From Lachnospiraceae bacterium (GTDB lineage Bacteria > Bacillota > Clostridia > Lachnospirales > Lachnospiraceae), in assembly GCA_019421365.1 (NCBI GenBank), contig JAHZFJ010000011.1:62001-126000 (forward strand): 64,000 bases of DNA. The letters run 5' to 3'. Of the stretch, positions 16,476 through 26,437 are shown piece by piece. Below the pieces are notes generated by a model that ran no database searches, was not told where the DNA came from, and saw only the letters and a program-made list of their open reading frames with translations. Position 1 is the first letter of the stretch, and every line of letters begins with the position of its first letter. The position numbers were made by a program, and so were the translations under genes.

Positions 16476-17554
16476 TGGAGAAAGTAAGATTAAACGATAC
16501 GCCTATTAGGACAAGTGTAAATTTTGGAATCAATGACATTGTCCTAGAAGGATTTTCGGTTCCAGAGGAAATTACAGCGTTTGATGCAGTGACCATAAAA
16601 AGTGGCGAAGAATGTGTAACAAGAAACGCTAAGAAAGATAAAGTTAATTTAATATATGGAGTTGGAAAGATATTAGAGGAACAAGTCAATAATCAGTCAA
16701 ACCAAAGTTTTAAAATTGTCATAGATCAAAAAAATCAAGGTAATGTAGAGTTAGACTTTGATTTTGAAGGAAAAGAAAATTGTTTGGTTGATAACATTGA
16801 AATCATGGCTGAAGAGGGAAGCAAAGGAACGGTTATCCTGAAGTATAAATCAGGAGAAGATAATGCTGATTCGCAAGATGAGAATTATCACAATGGAATT
16901 TGCAGAATTAAAGCAAAGAAGAATTCAGATATACAGGTTGTTATCGTTAATTTATTGAATGAAAAATCAAGAAACTTTATCAGTATAGAAAGTGATGTAG
17001 AAGATTCAGCAAAGGTTGATCTTATCACAGTAGATTTTGGTGGAAAAAGTAGTATTTCTAATTACTATATGAATGTGAAGAAAGACAATTCGAAAGGCAG
17101 TATTAATAGTATTTATCTAGGTAAAGAAAATCAAAGAATAGATATGAATTATATAGCACATCTATATGGTAAAAAATCGAATGTTGATATTGAAGTACAA
17201 GGGGCTTTAAAAGACCAGGCGATGAAAAGCTTCAAAGGAACAATTGACTTTAAGACAGGAGCAAAGAAAGCAAAAGGAAATGAAAATGAATTTTGTATGC
17301 TGCTATCGGACAAAGCAAGGTCAAAAGCATTACCAATGTTATTATGTACAGAAGAAGATGTAGAAGGAAATCATAGTTCAGCTTCTGGTAAAGTAGATCC
17401 GAAGGAACTATTCTATCTAATGAGTAGAGGATTTAGCCAAAAGGAAGCGATGAAATTAATTGTTAAAGCAAGGTTTTCTCATATTATAGAACGAATCGAA
17501 CTAGAAACGTTAAAAGAAGAAGTTCTAGCCGAGATTGATAAGAGATTAGATTAG
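16475..17554 (+). CDS. sufD: Fe-S assembly protein SufD
   Basis: A 359-residue SufD, paralogue of SufB with a more divergent N-terminus. The C-terminal SufBD signature is clear: MLLCTEEDVEGNHSSASGKV and LFYLMSRGFSQKEAMKLIV. It pairs with SufB and SufC in the SufBC2D complex. It overlaps the sufB stop by one base. Confidence 0.93.
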   Translation: MEKVRLNDTPIRTSVNFGINDIVLEGFSVPEEITAFDAVTIKSGEECVTRNAKKDKVNLIYGVGKILEEQVNNQSNQSFKIVIDQKNQGNVELDFDFEGKENCLVDNIEIMAEEGSKGTVILKYKSGEDNADSQDENYHNGICRIKAKKNSDIQVVIVNLLNEKSRNFISIESDVEDSAKVDLITVDFGGKSSISNYYMNVKKDNSKGSINSIYLGKENQRIDMNYIAHLYGKKSNVDIEVQGALKDQAMKSFKGTIDFKTGAKKAKGNENEFCMLLSDKARSKALPMLLCTEEDVEGNHSSASGKVDPKELFYLMSRGFSQKEAMKLIVKARFSHIIERIELETLKEEVLAEIDKRLD

Positions 17555-17576
17555 ACAAGGAAGGAACAATGCTATA

Positions 17577-18820
<1,244 letters not shown>

Positions 18821-18821
<1 letters not shown>

Positions 18822-19270
18822 TGGAAATCTTAAGTGATGTATATAACGATTTAATTATGGAACATAGTATGTATTCTGAAAATAAAAAAGATTTAGAACA
18901 TGCAGACTATTGCGAAATGGGTCATAATCCTAATTGCGGTGATGAAATTAAATTAGAGTTAAAATTAAATGGAGATATAATAGAAGATTTAGGATTTACA
19001 GGACACGGCTGTGCCATATCACAGGCTTCTACTTCTATTATGATTGATACGATTAAAGGTAAGAAGGTAGAGGAAGCAAAGGAGATTATCTCCGCTTTTA
19101 TCGCTATGATTAAAAGGGAAATGACAGATGAAACTGAATTAAAGAAAATTGAAGATGCAATTGCATTTAAAAACATATCAAATATGCCAGCGAGAGTAAA
19201 ATGTGCTCTGTTAGCATGGCATACGATGGAAGATATTATCAAGCATAGTGAGAATGAAACTGCTAAATAA
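18821..19270 (+). CDS. sufU: SufU sulfur-transfer protein
   Basis: A 149-residue SufU of the IscU-like fold. Three cysteines of the zinc/sulfur site are visible: NPNCGDEI, GHGCAISQAS and VKCALLAWH. The insert between the second and third cysteine is longer than in IscU, typical of SufU. In Firmicutes it accepts persulfide sulfur from SufS. It is the last gene of the operon. Confidence 0.95.
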
Positions 19271-19289
19271 AAGAGATTAATGAGAAAAG

Positions 19290-19313
19290 CACCGAAAGGC
19301 AACCTTTTCGGTG
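19290..19313 (+). terminator. Hairpin after sufU
   Basis: CACCGAAA pairs with TTTTCGGTG around a short loop, 20 bases after the stop. There is no good T-run, so termination may be weak. Confidence 0.45.
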
Positions 19314-19390
19314 TGTATACTCTTACATAAATAATTGTTTTGTTAGTAATATACAAAACTGATTATTAAAATTTGAAAGGAGAGATATAT

Positions 19391-20137
19391 ATGAAATTAG
19401 TATTATTACGTCACGGAGAAAGTGTTTGGAATGAACAAAATCTTTTTACTGGTTGGACTGATGTAGATTTGTCATTGAAAGGACAGACGGAGGCAAGAGA
19501 AGCGGGAAGCACATTGAAGGAAAATGGTTTTGATTTTGATGTTTGTTATACTTCTTACCTGAAAAGAGCAATTCATACACTAGGTTATGCCCTAGATGAG
19601 ATGGACAGAGCTTGGCTACCAGTAATAAAGACATGGAAGCTGAACGAACGCCATTATGGTGCACTGCAAGGTTTGAATAAAGAAGAAACTGCTCAGAAAT
19701 ATGGGGAAGACCAGGTAAAGATATGGAGACGTTCTTACAATATTGCGCCACCATACCTTGAAGAAACAGATGAGAGAAATCCTAAATTACAGGAACAGTA
19801 TCGTCAAGAGGGAGAAGAACGATTACCTCTTGGTGAAAGTCTAGAAGATACAATTGCTAGAGTAGTTCCTTATTACGAAGAACATATATTGAAGGATATG
19901 AAAGCAGGTAAGAGAGTATTGGTCGCAGCACATGGTAATTCCATACGTGCTCTTGTAAAATATCTAGAAGGACTTTCTGAGGAAGAAATAGTGAATGTAA
20001 ATATTCCTACAGGTATTCCGCTTGTATATGAACTTGATGAACATGGCAAATTCATACATAGGGAATATCTGGGTGACCAAAATTTGATTAGGGAAAAAAT
20101 GCAGTCAGTGGCTAAACAAGGAAGTACCAGAAAATAA
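19391..20137 (+). CDS. gpmA: 2,3-bisphosphoglycerate-dependent phosphoglycerate mutase
   Basis: A 248-residue dPGM that interconverts 3- and 2-phosphoglycerate in glycolysis. The phospho-histidine is in LRHGES (His8), with NLFTGWTDVDLS, ERHYGALQGLNK and VAAHGNSIRAL all present. The start is the ATG at 19391 with AAAGGAGAG about 9 bases before it. It has its own gap from sufU and is followed by an unknown small gene. Confidence 0.95.
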   Translation: MKLVLLRHGESVWNEQNLFTGWTDVDLSLKGQTEAREAGSTLKENGFDFDVCYTSYLKRAIHTLGYALDEMDRAWLPVIKTWKLNERHYGALQGLNKEETAQKYGEDQVKIWRRSYNIAPPYLEETDERNPKLQEQYRQEGEERLPLGESLEDTIARVVPYYEEHILKDMKAGKRVLVAAHGNSIRALVKYLEGLSEEEIVNVNIPTGIPLVYELDEHGKFIHREYLGDQNLIREKMQSVAKQGSTRK

Positions 20138-20199
20138 TCTATAAGTAATTAATATAGATACTGTACAAAATTGAAATTATAATAGAAAGCGTGCTTATT

Positions 20200-20439
20200 A
20201 TGGGAAGATATTATCATTTATCTAAGAAAGTAACAAAAGCGGAAGAGAAAGAAATCTTAAAAGAAATGAAAGAATTAGAAGATGTTGAGAGTGTAGAAAT
20301 CACAGATGATCATGCTTTTATGAAGGTCATAACAAAGGACGATCAGTTTTCAGATGTTATGAGATCTGCAGTTAATATTTGTAGCCATGTAAGGGGTGGT
20401 CTGGAATTATCTTTTACAAGGTTTGCATATGAAGTATAA
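20200..20439 (+). CDS. Small protein of unknown function
   Basis: A 79-residue protein, MGRYYHLSKKVTKAEEKEIL onwards, charged and probably mixed alpha/beta (possible ferredoxin-like alternation: VESVEITDD, HAFMKVITKD, ELSFTRFAYEV). No family is recognised. The start is the ATG at 20200; a GTG at 20191 is in frame. The ribosome binding site is weak (AAAGC). It sits between gpmA and the iron-boxed ahpC promoter. Confidence 0.55.
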   Translation: MGRYYHLSKKVTKAEEKEILKEMKELEDVESVEITDDHAFMKVITKDDQFSDVMRSAVNICSHVRGGLELSFTRFAYEV

Positions 20440-20474
20440 ATGAAAGTCATACCAAATAATATTTACTAATAAAA

Positions 20475-20582
20475 GAGGCTGTTGCAAAATTTATATCTTT
20501 GCATATTTTTTTGAGTTGCATTTCAATGCATTCTATATAAAAAAATGTTAGAGATATTTAAAATATATTTTGCAACAGCCTC
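20475..20582. repeat. MITE-like element with 16-bp terminal inverted repeats
   Basis: GAGGCTGTTGCAAAAT (20475-20490) and ATTTTGCAACAGCCTC (20567-20582) are perfect inverted repeats enclosing 76 AT-rich bases. Such GAGGCTGTTGCAAAA-type ends resemble termini of several Firmicute insertion sequences, so a nonautonomous derivative is plausible. The flanks are also partly complementary, so it may act as a bidirectional terminator. Confidence 0.55.
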
Positions 20583-20685
20583 CTTTATTTATAGAAAAAC
20601 GGCTTTGTACAGACATTTTTCTATGCAGATTTCCTTATTGATAACTTTTAATCAATAAAAACAGTAATAATTACTATTATTGATA

Positions 20686-20738
20686 TTGCAATTTGTTTTA
20701 AAGTGTGTTATGATTAATACATGTTAGAAATGACTAAC
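20686..20738 (+). promoter_or_regulatory. ahpC promoter with GTTAG-N6-CTAAC operator
   Basis: TTGCAA (20686-20691), 17-base spacer, TATGAT (20709-20714). The operator GTTAGAAATGACTAAC (20723-20738) covers the expected start site. The same box occurs at three other promoters in the window. Confidence 0.7.
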
Positions 20739-20858
20739 CTTAAACAACTAATAAACAAAGATATAGTAATCAAAAATCTAGTAAACAAAGATATTAGAAA
20801 CAAAGTATTCTAATAAAAAACAAAAAAAACAAAAAAAACAATTTAGGAGGTATTAATT

Positions 20859-21422
20859 ATGTCATTAATTAATAAAGAAGTTTCAGAATTTTCAGTTCAA
20901 GCATTTGTAAATGGAGAGTTTAAAGAAGTTAAGAAAGAAGATATCTTAGGTAAATGGTCTGTATTCTTCTTCTATCCAGCAGATTTCACATTTGTGTGCC
21001 CTACAGAATTAGAGGACTTAGCTAACAAATATGATGAGTTCCAAAAAATTGGTTGTGAAATCTACTCTGTATCTTGCGATACTCATTTCGTTCATAAAGC
21101 ATGGCATGATACATCAAAGACAATTAAAAAAATTAAATACCCAATGTTAGCCGACCCAACTGGTGCATTAGCTAGAGATTTTGATGTTATGATCGAATCT
21201 GATGGATTAGCAGAAAGAGGAAGCTTTATCGTAAATCCAGAAGGAAAAATTGTTGCTTATGAAGTAATCGCTGGTAACGTAGGAAGAAACGCAGATGAAT
21301 TATTCAGACGTGTACAAGCTTCTCAATTCGTTGCAGAACATGGGGATCAAGTTTGCCCAGCTAAATGGCAACCAGGTGCAGAAACTTTAAAACCAAGTCT
21401 TGATCTTGTTGGCTTAATTTAA
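20859..21422 (+). CDS. ahpC: Alkyl hydroperoxide reductase subunit C, 2-Cys peroxiredoxin
   Basis: A 187-residue typical 2-Cys peroxiredoxin that reduces H2O2 and organic peroxides. The peroxidatic cysteine is Cys47 (FTFVCPTE) and the resolving cysteine is Cys166 (HGDQVCPAKW). A strong TTAGGAGG site precedes the ATG. The next gene is the matching flavoprotein reductase, with a terminator hairpin between them. The promoter carries a DtxR-type box, so it is probably iron-responsive as well as a peroxide defence. Confidence 0.96.
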   Translation: MSLINKEVSEFSVQAFVNGEFKEVKKEDILGKWSVFFFYPADFTFVCPTELEDLANKYDEFQKIGCEIYSVSCDTHFVHKAWHDTSKTIKKIKYPMLADPTGALARDFDVMIESDGLAERGSFIVNPEGKIVAYEVIAGNVGRNADELFRRVQASQFVAEHGDQVCPAKWQPGAETLKPSLDLVGLI

Positions 21423-21426
21423 TTAC

Positions 21427-21480
21427 TCAACTTCGTACTTGAAGATCTAAATTAAGTTTTTTATGTACTAAGTGTGATTT
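21427..21480 (+). repeat. Short repeat copy R2 after ahpC
   Basis: AACTTCGTACTTGAAGAT begins about 5 bases after the ahpC stop, matches R1 at 7931 in 17 of 18 bases, and is likewise followed by a T-run and a TATGTAC motif. It may form a weak terminator. Confidence 0.45.
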
Positions 21481-21516
21481 AATTAGTAATTAAGAAAGAG
21501 AATTAATAAAACTAGA

Positions 21517-21547
21517 ATACCCCGCCTCGTATAAAGAGACGGGGTAT
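21517..21547 (+). terminator. Hairpin between ahpC and the AhpF-like gene
   Basis: ATACCCCGCCTC pairs with GAGACGGGGTAT (one mismatch) around a 7-base loop, ending just before the AAAAAGGAGG of the next gene. It lacks a long T-run; partial termination would give more AhpC than reductase. Confidence 0.6.
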
Positions 21548-21566
21548 CTTAAAAAGGAGGACTTAC

Positions 21567-23216
21567 ATGACAGATATAAAGAATCTATATGATCTCATTA
21601 TAGTTGGCGGCGGGCCAGCCGGATTATCAGCAGCAATTTATATGGCAAGAGCGAAATATCGAGTACTTGTTCTTGAGAAAGAACATACAGGTGGACAGAT
21701 TACAATAACTTCAGAAATCATTAATTATCCAGGTGTCAATAAGACGAGCGGAAAAGAATTGACGGATAATATGAGAAATCAAGCAGAATCTTTTGGAGCA
21801 GAGTTTTTAATCGCTGAAGTAAGTGATATGGAATTAGAGTTAGATATAAAAGTAATTCGTACATCTAAGGGCGAATATAAAGCATTAAGTGTTGTATTAG
21901 CCGTTGGTGCTAATCCAAGAAAATTAGGTTTCAAGGGAGAAAATGAATTCCAAGGAAGAGGAGTTGCTTATTGTGCAACATGTGATGGTGAATTCTTTAC
22001 TGGTATGGATCTTTTCGTTATTGGTGGTGGATTTGCGGCAGTTGAAGAAGGCATATTCCTTACTAGATATGCAAAATCAGTCACTTTAATAGTGCGTGAA
22101 GAAGATTTTACTTGTGCGAAAACGGTATCAGATCAAATTAAGGAAAATGATAAGATCTCTGCTATATTTACTACAGAAGTTGTGGAAGTGAGTGGAGATA
22201 GCATGTTAAAGAAAGCAAAATTCCGCAATAACACTACAGGAGAAGAATGGACACATGATGCAGATGTCGATGGAGGCTTCGGTGTGTTTGTATTTGCTGG
22301 ATATGTCCCAAATACAAAATGGCTACCATCTGTAGTGGAATTGAATGAACAAGGCTATATTATTACAGATGCTAATCAAAAAACGAATATTGAAGGGGTA
22401 TATGCAGCAGGTGATGTTTGTGTGAAGAACTTAAGGCAAGTAGTTACTGCTGTTTCTGACGGAGCTGTTGCCGCAACATCCTTAGAGAAATATGTTTCTG
22501 ATTTACATGCGAAACATAACATTCCTGAGTTAGAAATAACTAAGAAAACTAGTAATCAAGGAGCGAATGAAAACAAGCATAATGCCAGTGATGACTTGGT
22601 AGATGGTGGATTTTTAAGCAGTGAAATAAAGAATCAGTTAAGAGGAGTGTTTGAAAAATTCGAAAAGCCTGTTATCTTAAAAACTTGGTTGGATGATAGA
22701 AAAATCTCAGAAGAAGTGAAAGGTTTTCTTGATGAGTTTATAAGTTTAACTGACAAAGTAACTTGGGTCGAGGGAAAAGAGGAAGAAGCAGGTACACGTT
22801 TACTCCCAACAATTGAAGTTTGTTATGCAGATGGCACTAGCAGTGGAATACAGTTCCATGGAGTACCTGGAGGACATGAAATTAACTCATTTATAATTGC
22901 ATTATACAATGTTGCAGGACCAGGAAAAGAAATTGAACAAGACGTGGAGAAGAAGATTAAAGAAGTATCAAAACCAGTAAATCTTAAGATTATGGTTTCG
23001 CTATCATGCACAATGTGTCCGGAATTAGTTATGGCTGCTCAGAAGGCTGCAACTCTTTCGGATAATATTGAAGCGGAGATGATTGATTTAATGCATTATC
23101 CTGAATTAAAAGAGAAATATCAAGTAATGAGTGTACCATGTATGGTTATTAATGATGAAATTGTTCATTTTGGTAAAAAGGGAATAAGTGAAATCGCGGA
23201 TATTATAAACAAATAA
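21567..23216 (+). CDS. AhpF-like flavoprotein reductase with C-terminal thioredoxin-fold domain
   Basis: A 549-residue protein. Residues 1-315 are a thioredoxin reductase module: FAD motif GGGPAGLSAAIYMARA, redox CATC (Cys136/Cys139), second dinucleotide motif GGGFAAVEEG and GVYAAGDVC. The NADPH-type HRR motif is replaced by VREEDF, suggesting NADH. Residues about 345-549 resemble the two-thioredoxin-fold N-terminal domain of AhpF, with its redox CTMC (Cys481/Cys484), but here placed at the C-terminus. It presumably passes electrons from NAD(P)H to AhpC encoded just upstream. Confidence 0.88.
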   Translation: MTDIKNLYDLIIVGGGPAGLSAAIYMARAKYRVLVLEKEHTGGQITITSEIINYPGVNKTSGKELTDNMRNQAESFGAEFLIAEVSDMELELDIKVIRTSKGEYKALSVVLAVGANPRKLGFKGENEFQGRGVAYCATCDGEFFTGMDLFVIGGGFAAVEEGIFLTRYAKSVTLIVREEDFTCAKTVSDQIKENDKISAIFTTEVVEVSGDSMLKKAKFRNNTTGEEWTHDADVDGGFGVFVFAGYVPNTKWLPSVVELNEQGYIITDANQKTNIEGVYAAGDVCVKNLRQVVTAVSDGAVAATSLEKYVSDLHAKHNIPELEITKKTSNQGANENKHNASDDLVDGGFLSSEIKNQLRGVFEKFEKPVILKTWLDDRKISEEVKGFLDEFISLTDKVTWVEGKEEEAGTRLLPTIEVCYADGTSSGIQFHGVPGGHEINSFIIALYNVAGPGKEIEQDVEKKIKEVSKPVNLKIMVSLSCTMCPELVMAAQKAATLSDNIEAEMIDLMHYPELKEKYQVMSVPCMVINDEIVHFGKKGISEIADIINK

Positions 23217-23232
23217 ATAATTGCAATATATA

Positions 23233-23287
23233 TTGATTTATGTACCAATACATGTTATAATACAGATAAGTTAGTTTTAACTAACTT
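23233..23287 (+). promoter_or_regulatory. Promoter with perfect DtxR-type operator before small peptide
   Basis: TTGATT (23233-23238), 17-base spacer, TATAAT (23256-23261). AAGTTAGTTTTAACTAACTT (23268-23287), an almost perfect 20-base palindrome containing GTTAG-N6-CTAAC, covers the start site. Confidence 0.75.
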
Positions 23288-23323
23288 AAAATACGGAAAG
23301 ATAATATAGGAGGTACGAATCAT

Positions 23324-23404
23324 ATGGAAATTGCAATTGTCGGTTTAGTATTCGTTATGATCTGTATTATTGGTATCAAAAAAAATATAAGAAAGTTATT
23401 GTAA
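23324..23404 (+). CDS. 26-residue hydrophobic peptide under iron-type control
   Basis: The peptide MEIAIVGLVFVMICIIGIKK plus NIRKLL is one membrane helix (residues about 3-18) with a basic tail. AGGAGGT (23308-23314) is ideally spaced from the ATG, a strong promoter and operator lie upstream and a terminator downstream, so this is a complete free-standing gene. It has one cysteine. It resembles the membrane part of FeoB-associated small proteins but lacks the Cys-rich tail. The function is unknown; a small membrane subunit of a metal or redox system is a guess. Confidence 0.65.
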   Translation: MEIAIVGLVFVMICIIGIKKNIRKLL

Positions 23405-23469
23405 AAATACCAACTATACATTTAATATAATATAAATTTAAAAATAATAATAAAATAATAAATTTATAA

Positions 23470-23503
23470 AAAAGAAAGTTCGCTAAGCGTACTTTCTTTT
23501 TTT
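23470..23503 (+). terminator. Terminator after the 26-residue peptide gene
   Basis: AAAGAAAGTTCGC pairs with GCGTACTTTCTTT (one mismatch) around a tiny loop, followed by TTTTTT. Confidence 0.85.
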
Positions 23504-23601
23504 CGTCCAGCTTATAATAAGAAGACAATAAAACATTGGATTAATTATAATCTTGTAAGACTCGCTTGATTTTTGTATAATCAAACTAGGAGGGCATTCG
23601 T

Positions 23602-24318
23602 ATGTTCAGTTATGATAATATTCAAAAATTAAATAATCTAGAATTACTTGTGTATGATTATGTTATTAAGAATAAACAGGTAGTAAGATATATGACAGTG
23701 AGAGACTTAGCGGCGGCAGTACATGTTTCAACATCAACCGTTATTCGATTTTGTAAAAAGCTTGGATGTGATGGCTACTCAGAGTTTCGAGTTAAATTTA
23801 AGATTTACTTAAATGAACAAAGTAGTCGTCAGTCAAAAGATGACATTGAGGAATTGCAACATTATTTTAAAAGTGTGGAAACAACTGCTTGGGAACAGGT
23901 GATGCAAGAGGCTGTCCAGATGATTATAGAGGCAAAAAGAGTAATCTTTGTAGGGGTTGGAACCTCTGGAGTTCTTGGGAAATATGGAGCGAGATTTTTC
24001 TCTAATGTAGGAAAATTTGCACAGAGTATTGATGATCCTTACTATCCGATATTAGAAGATATTCTTGATAATACTGTGATAATTGCTTTATCTGTATCAG
24101 GTGAAGTGAGTGAAGTTATTCGTATGATTAATGAATTTAAGCAGCATAATTGTAAAATATTAAGCATTACTAATAAAAACTCTTGTACGCTTGCCAAAAT
24201 ATCTGATTTAAATTTGTCGTATTTTATAGAAGAAAAAAAAGTGGGCGGTGACTTGAATGTTACTACGCAGGTTCCGGTGTTATTCTTAATTGAGACATTA
24301 GCGAGAAGTATTAAATAA
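23602..24318 (+). CDS. RpiR/MurR-family regulator
   Basis: A 238-residue regulator with an N-terminal RpiR HTH (VRDLAAAVHVSTSTVIRFCKKLG, about residues 33-55) and a C-terminal SIS sugar-phosphate-binding domain (GVGTSGVLGKYGARFF, IIALSVSGEVSEV). AGGAGGG precedes the ATG. It is followed by a strong terminator and then the beta-glucoside PTS operon, which it likely controls in response to a phosphorylated sugar. Confidence 0.9.
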   Translation: MFSYDNIQKLNNLELLVYDYVIKNKQVVRYMTVRDLAAAVHVSTSTVIRFCKKLGCDGYSEFRVKFKIYLNEQSSRQSKDDIEELQHYFKSVETTAWEQVMQEAVQMIIEAKRVIFVGVGTSGVLGKYGARFFSNVGKFAQSIDDPYYPILEDILDNTVIIALSVSGEVSEVIRMINEFKQHNCKILSITNKNSCTLAKISDLNLSYFIEEKKVGGDLNVTTQVPVLFLIETLARSIK

Positions 24319-24320
24319 TG

Positions 24321-24386
24321 CCTAAAGTAAATAAAGCAGATACAACATAGTTATAATAGTGTTGTATCTGCTTTATTTATTTTAGG
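24321..24386 (+). terminator. Long-stem terminator after rpiR-type gene
   Basis: A 27-bp stem (24321-24347 with 24360-24386, one G-U pair) closes a 12-base loop. The right arm is T-rich (TTTATTTATTTTAGG). It could work in both directions. Confidence 0.8.
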
Positions 24387-24537
24387 TACCATGAATTATA
24401 AGAGTAAAAAACAAATTGTTTCTTCGGTGTAACAAATTACAAACAAACGAAACAGAAACCAGAAGGGGCCAGGAGTATAGATAATAAGACATGGTTTATG
24501 ATATATTAAGTTCAAGATACAAAAGGAGGAAATCTCA

Positions 24538-26427
24538 ATGGCAATTGATTATAGTATCACTGCGAAAGCATTGGTAAAGGAACTAGGCGGAGATGAGAAC
24601 ATTAGTAATGTAACTCACTGTGCCACAAGATTACGTTTTATATTAAAGGATACGAAGGGTATTAATACTGAAACTGTAAGAAAGATCCCTGGAGTAATTA
24701 CGACAGTAGAAGCGGGAGGACAATATCAAGTCGTTATTGGTAATCACGTACAAGACGCTTACAAAGAAGTATTAAAGCTTGTAACGGTAGAAGAAGGTGG
24801 TAGCGAACCAACTCAAAAAGTAGGGATAGTCAGTAGGATAATTGATGTAATTTCTAGTATTTTTGCTCCATTTTTATATACACTTGCGGCATGTGGTATC
24901 TTACAAGGTATTCTCGGGGTACTTGTTGCAATGAATCTAATGGATACAAGCTGGGGAACTTATAAGATTTTGAACTTTGTCTCTTGGACAGCATTTACAT
25001 TCTTACCTGTATTGATTGCTGTAACTGCATCTAAGAAATTTAAAGTAAATGAATTTATCGGTATTGTAATCGCATGTGCATTAGTTAGTCCAGATTATAT
25101 TGCAATGGTGAATGCAGGTGAATCACTAACATTCTTAGGAATTAATGTTCAGATGCTTAGTTATACATCTACAGTTATACCAATTATACTAGCAATTTGG
25201 ATTGCATCTTATGTACAGAGATTTTTCGATAAAACATTACCAATAGTGATTAGAAACCTATTCACTCCGATGTTTACAATTGCAATTATGGTACCACTAA
25301 CATTACTAGTATGTGGACCTTTAGGAAATATGGTTGGTGGAGCAATCGGTGATGTATACAATTCCTTATATGATTTAAGTCCAATTGTTGCGGGCGTTGT
25401 TGTAGGTGGCTTATGGGAAGTAATGGTTATCTTCGGTGTGCACTGGGGAATCACTCCGGTTACAGTTGGTAACTATGCGGCTCTAGGATATGATACATTC
25501 ACAGGCATACAAGGATCTGCTGTATTCTCACAAGCAGGTGCAGCTCTTGGAGTGTTCTTCCGTACGAAGGATAAAGAATTAAAACAAGTTTCACTTCCAG
25601 CAGCTATTACAGGGCTTTTTGGAATTACAGAACCAGCAATCTATGGTGTTAACTTACGTTTAAAAACGCCAATGATTTGTGGTTGTATAGCTGGTGCTGT
25701 AGGTGGTGGTATAGCTGGTGCTTTTCATGCATATTCATGGAGTTATAACATGCCAGGTATCGCAACACTACCAGCTTATTTTAAAGAAGGATATATGTCA
25801 AACTTCCTTGGATACCTAATATCAATTATTGTATCATTCGTATTAGCAATGGTGCTTACTATGATCGTTGGATTTAAAGAAGATGTAAAAGAGTCAAAGA
25901 AAGACACAAATGTAGACGGTAAAGATGAAGTAAAAACATTAGAATCTACAAATGCATCTTCAGTTGATAATAAAGAAATGAGAATTAGTTCACCACTTAG
26001 TGGTAAAGTAATCGCTCTTTCTGATGTAAACGATGATGCGTTCTCTAGTGAAGCCATGGGTAAGGGCGCAGCTATCATACCAAAAGAAGGAAAAGTCTAT
26101 GCACCATTTGATGGAACGGTAGCAGCACTTTTTCCAACAGGACATGCAATTGGTCTTATGTCTGACTCAGGAGAAGAATTATTAATTCATATTGGAATTA
26201 ATACTGTAGGAATGGCTGGGAAAGGCTTTGAAGTACAGGTTTCTCAAAATGATAGAGTAAAAAAGGGACAGCTTTTAATCACATTCTCTCTTGAAGAGAT
26301 TCAAAAAGCAGGATTTGAATCGACAACTATGGTAATTGTATCTAACACAGAAGAGTTTAAGAGTGTAGAAGCATTGAAAGTTTCGGACGTGGTACATGGT
26401 CAAGAATTGTTAGAAATTCAGAAATAG
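24538..26427 (+). CDS. PTS beta-glucoside-specific enzyme IIBCA
   Basis: A 629-residue phosphotransferase transporter with domains in order B, C, A. The IIB phospho-cysteine is Cys28 (NVTHCATRLRF); IIC spans about residues 100-450 with multiple helices and the HWGITPV and GITEPAIYGV motifs; IIA has phospho-His551 (LLIHIGINTVG). It imports and phosphorylates aryl-beta-glucosides or cellobiose-like sugars. The 6-phospho-beta-glucosidase gene begins 10 bases after its stop, giving a complete uptake-hydrolysis unit. Confidence 0.94.
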   Translation: MAIDYSITAKALVKELGGDENISNVTHCATRLRFILKDTKGINTETVRKIPGVITTVEAGGQYQVVIGNHVQDAYKEVLKLVTVEEGGSEPTQKVGIVSRIIDVISSIFAPFLYTLAACGILQGILGVLVAMNLMDTSWGTYKILNFVSWTAFTFLPVLIAVTASKKFKVNEFIGIVIACALVSPDYIAMVNAGESLTFLGINVQMLSYTSTVIPIILAIWIASYVQRFFDKTLPIVIRNLFTPMFTIAIMVPLTLLVCGPLGNMVGGAIGDVYNSLYDLSPIVAGVVVGGLWEVMVIFGVHWGITPVTVGNYAALGYDTFTGIQGSAVFSQAGAALGVFFRTKDKELKQVSLPAAITGLFGITEPAIYGVNLRLKTPMICGCIAGAVGGGIAGAFHAYSWSYNMPGIATLPAYFKEGYMSNFLGYLISIIVSFVLAMVLTMIVGFKEDVKESKKDTNVDGKDEVKTLESTNASSVDNKEMRISSPLSGKVIALSDVNDDAFSSEAMGKGAAIIPKEGKVYAPFDGTVAALFPTGHAIGLMSDSGEELLIHIGINTVGMAGKGFEVQVSQNDRVKKGQLLITFSLEEIQKAGFESTTMVIVSNTEEFKSVEALKVSDVVHGQELLEIQK

Positions 26428-26437
26428 AGGTGTAAAT

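Larger units (their letters stand above)
20440..20858. other. Spacer with MITE-like element and ahpC promoter
   Basis: This 419-base gap contains a 108-bp inverted-repeat element (20475-20582) and the ahpC promoter with its operator (20686-20738), followed by an A-rich leader of about 110 bases with repeats of AAACAAA. No coding frame was found. Confidence 0.6.

Noticed and set aside
20753..20850. A-rich repeated AAACAAA tract before ahpC as a tandem repeat element
   Set aside because: It is low-complexity leader sequence with imperfect units, as often seen in AT-rich 5' leaders; no regular period over several units.
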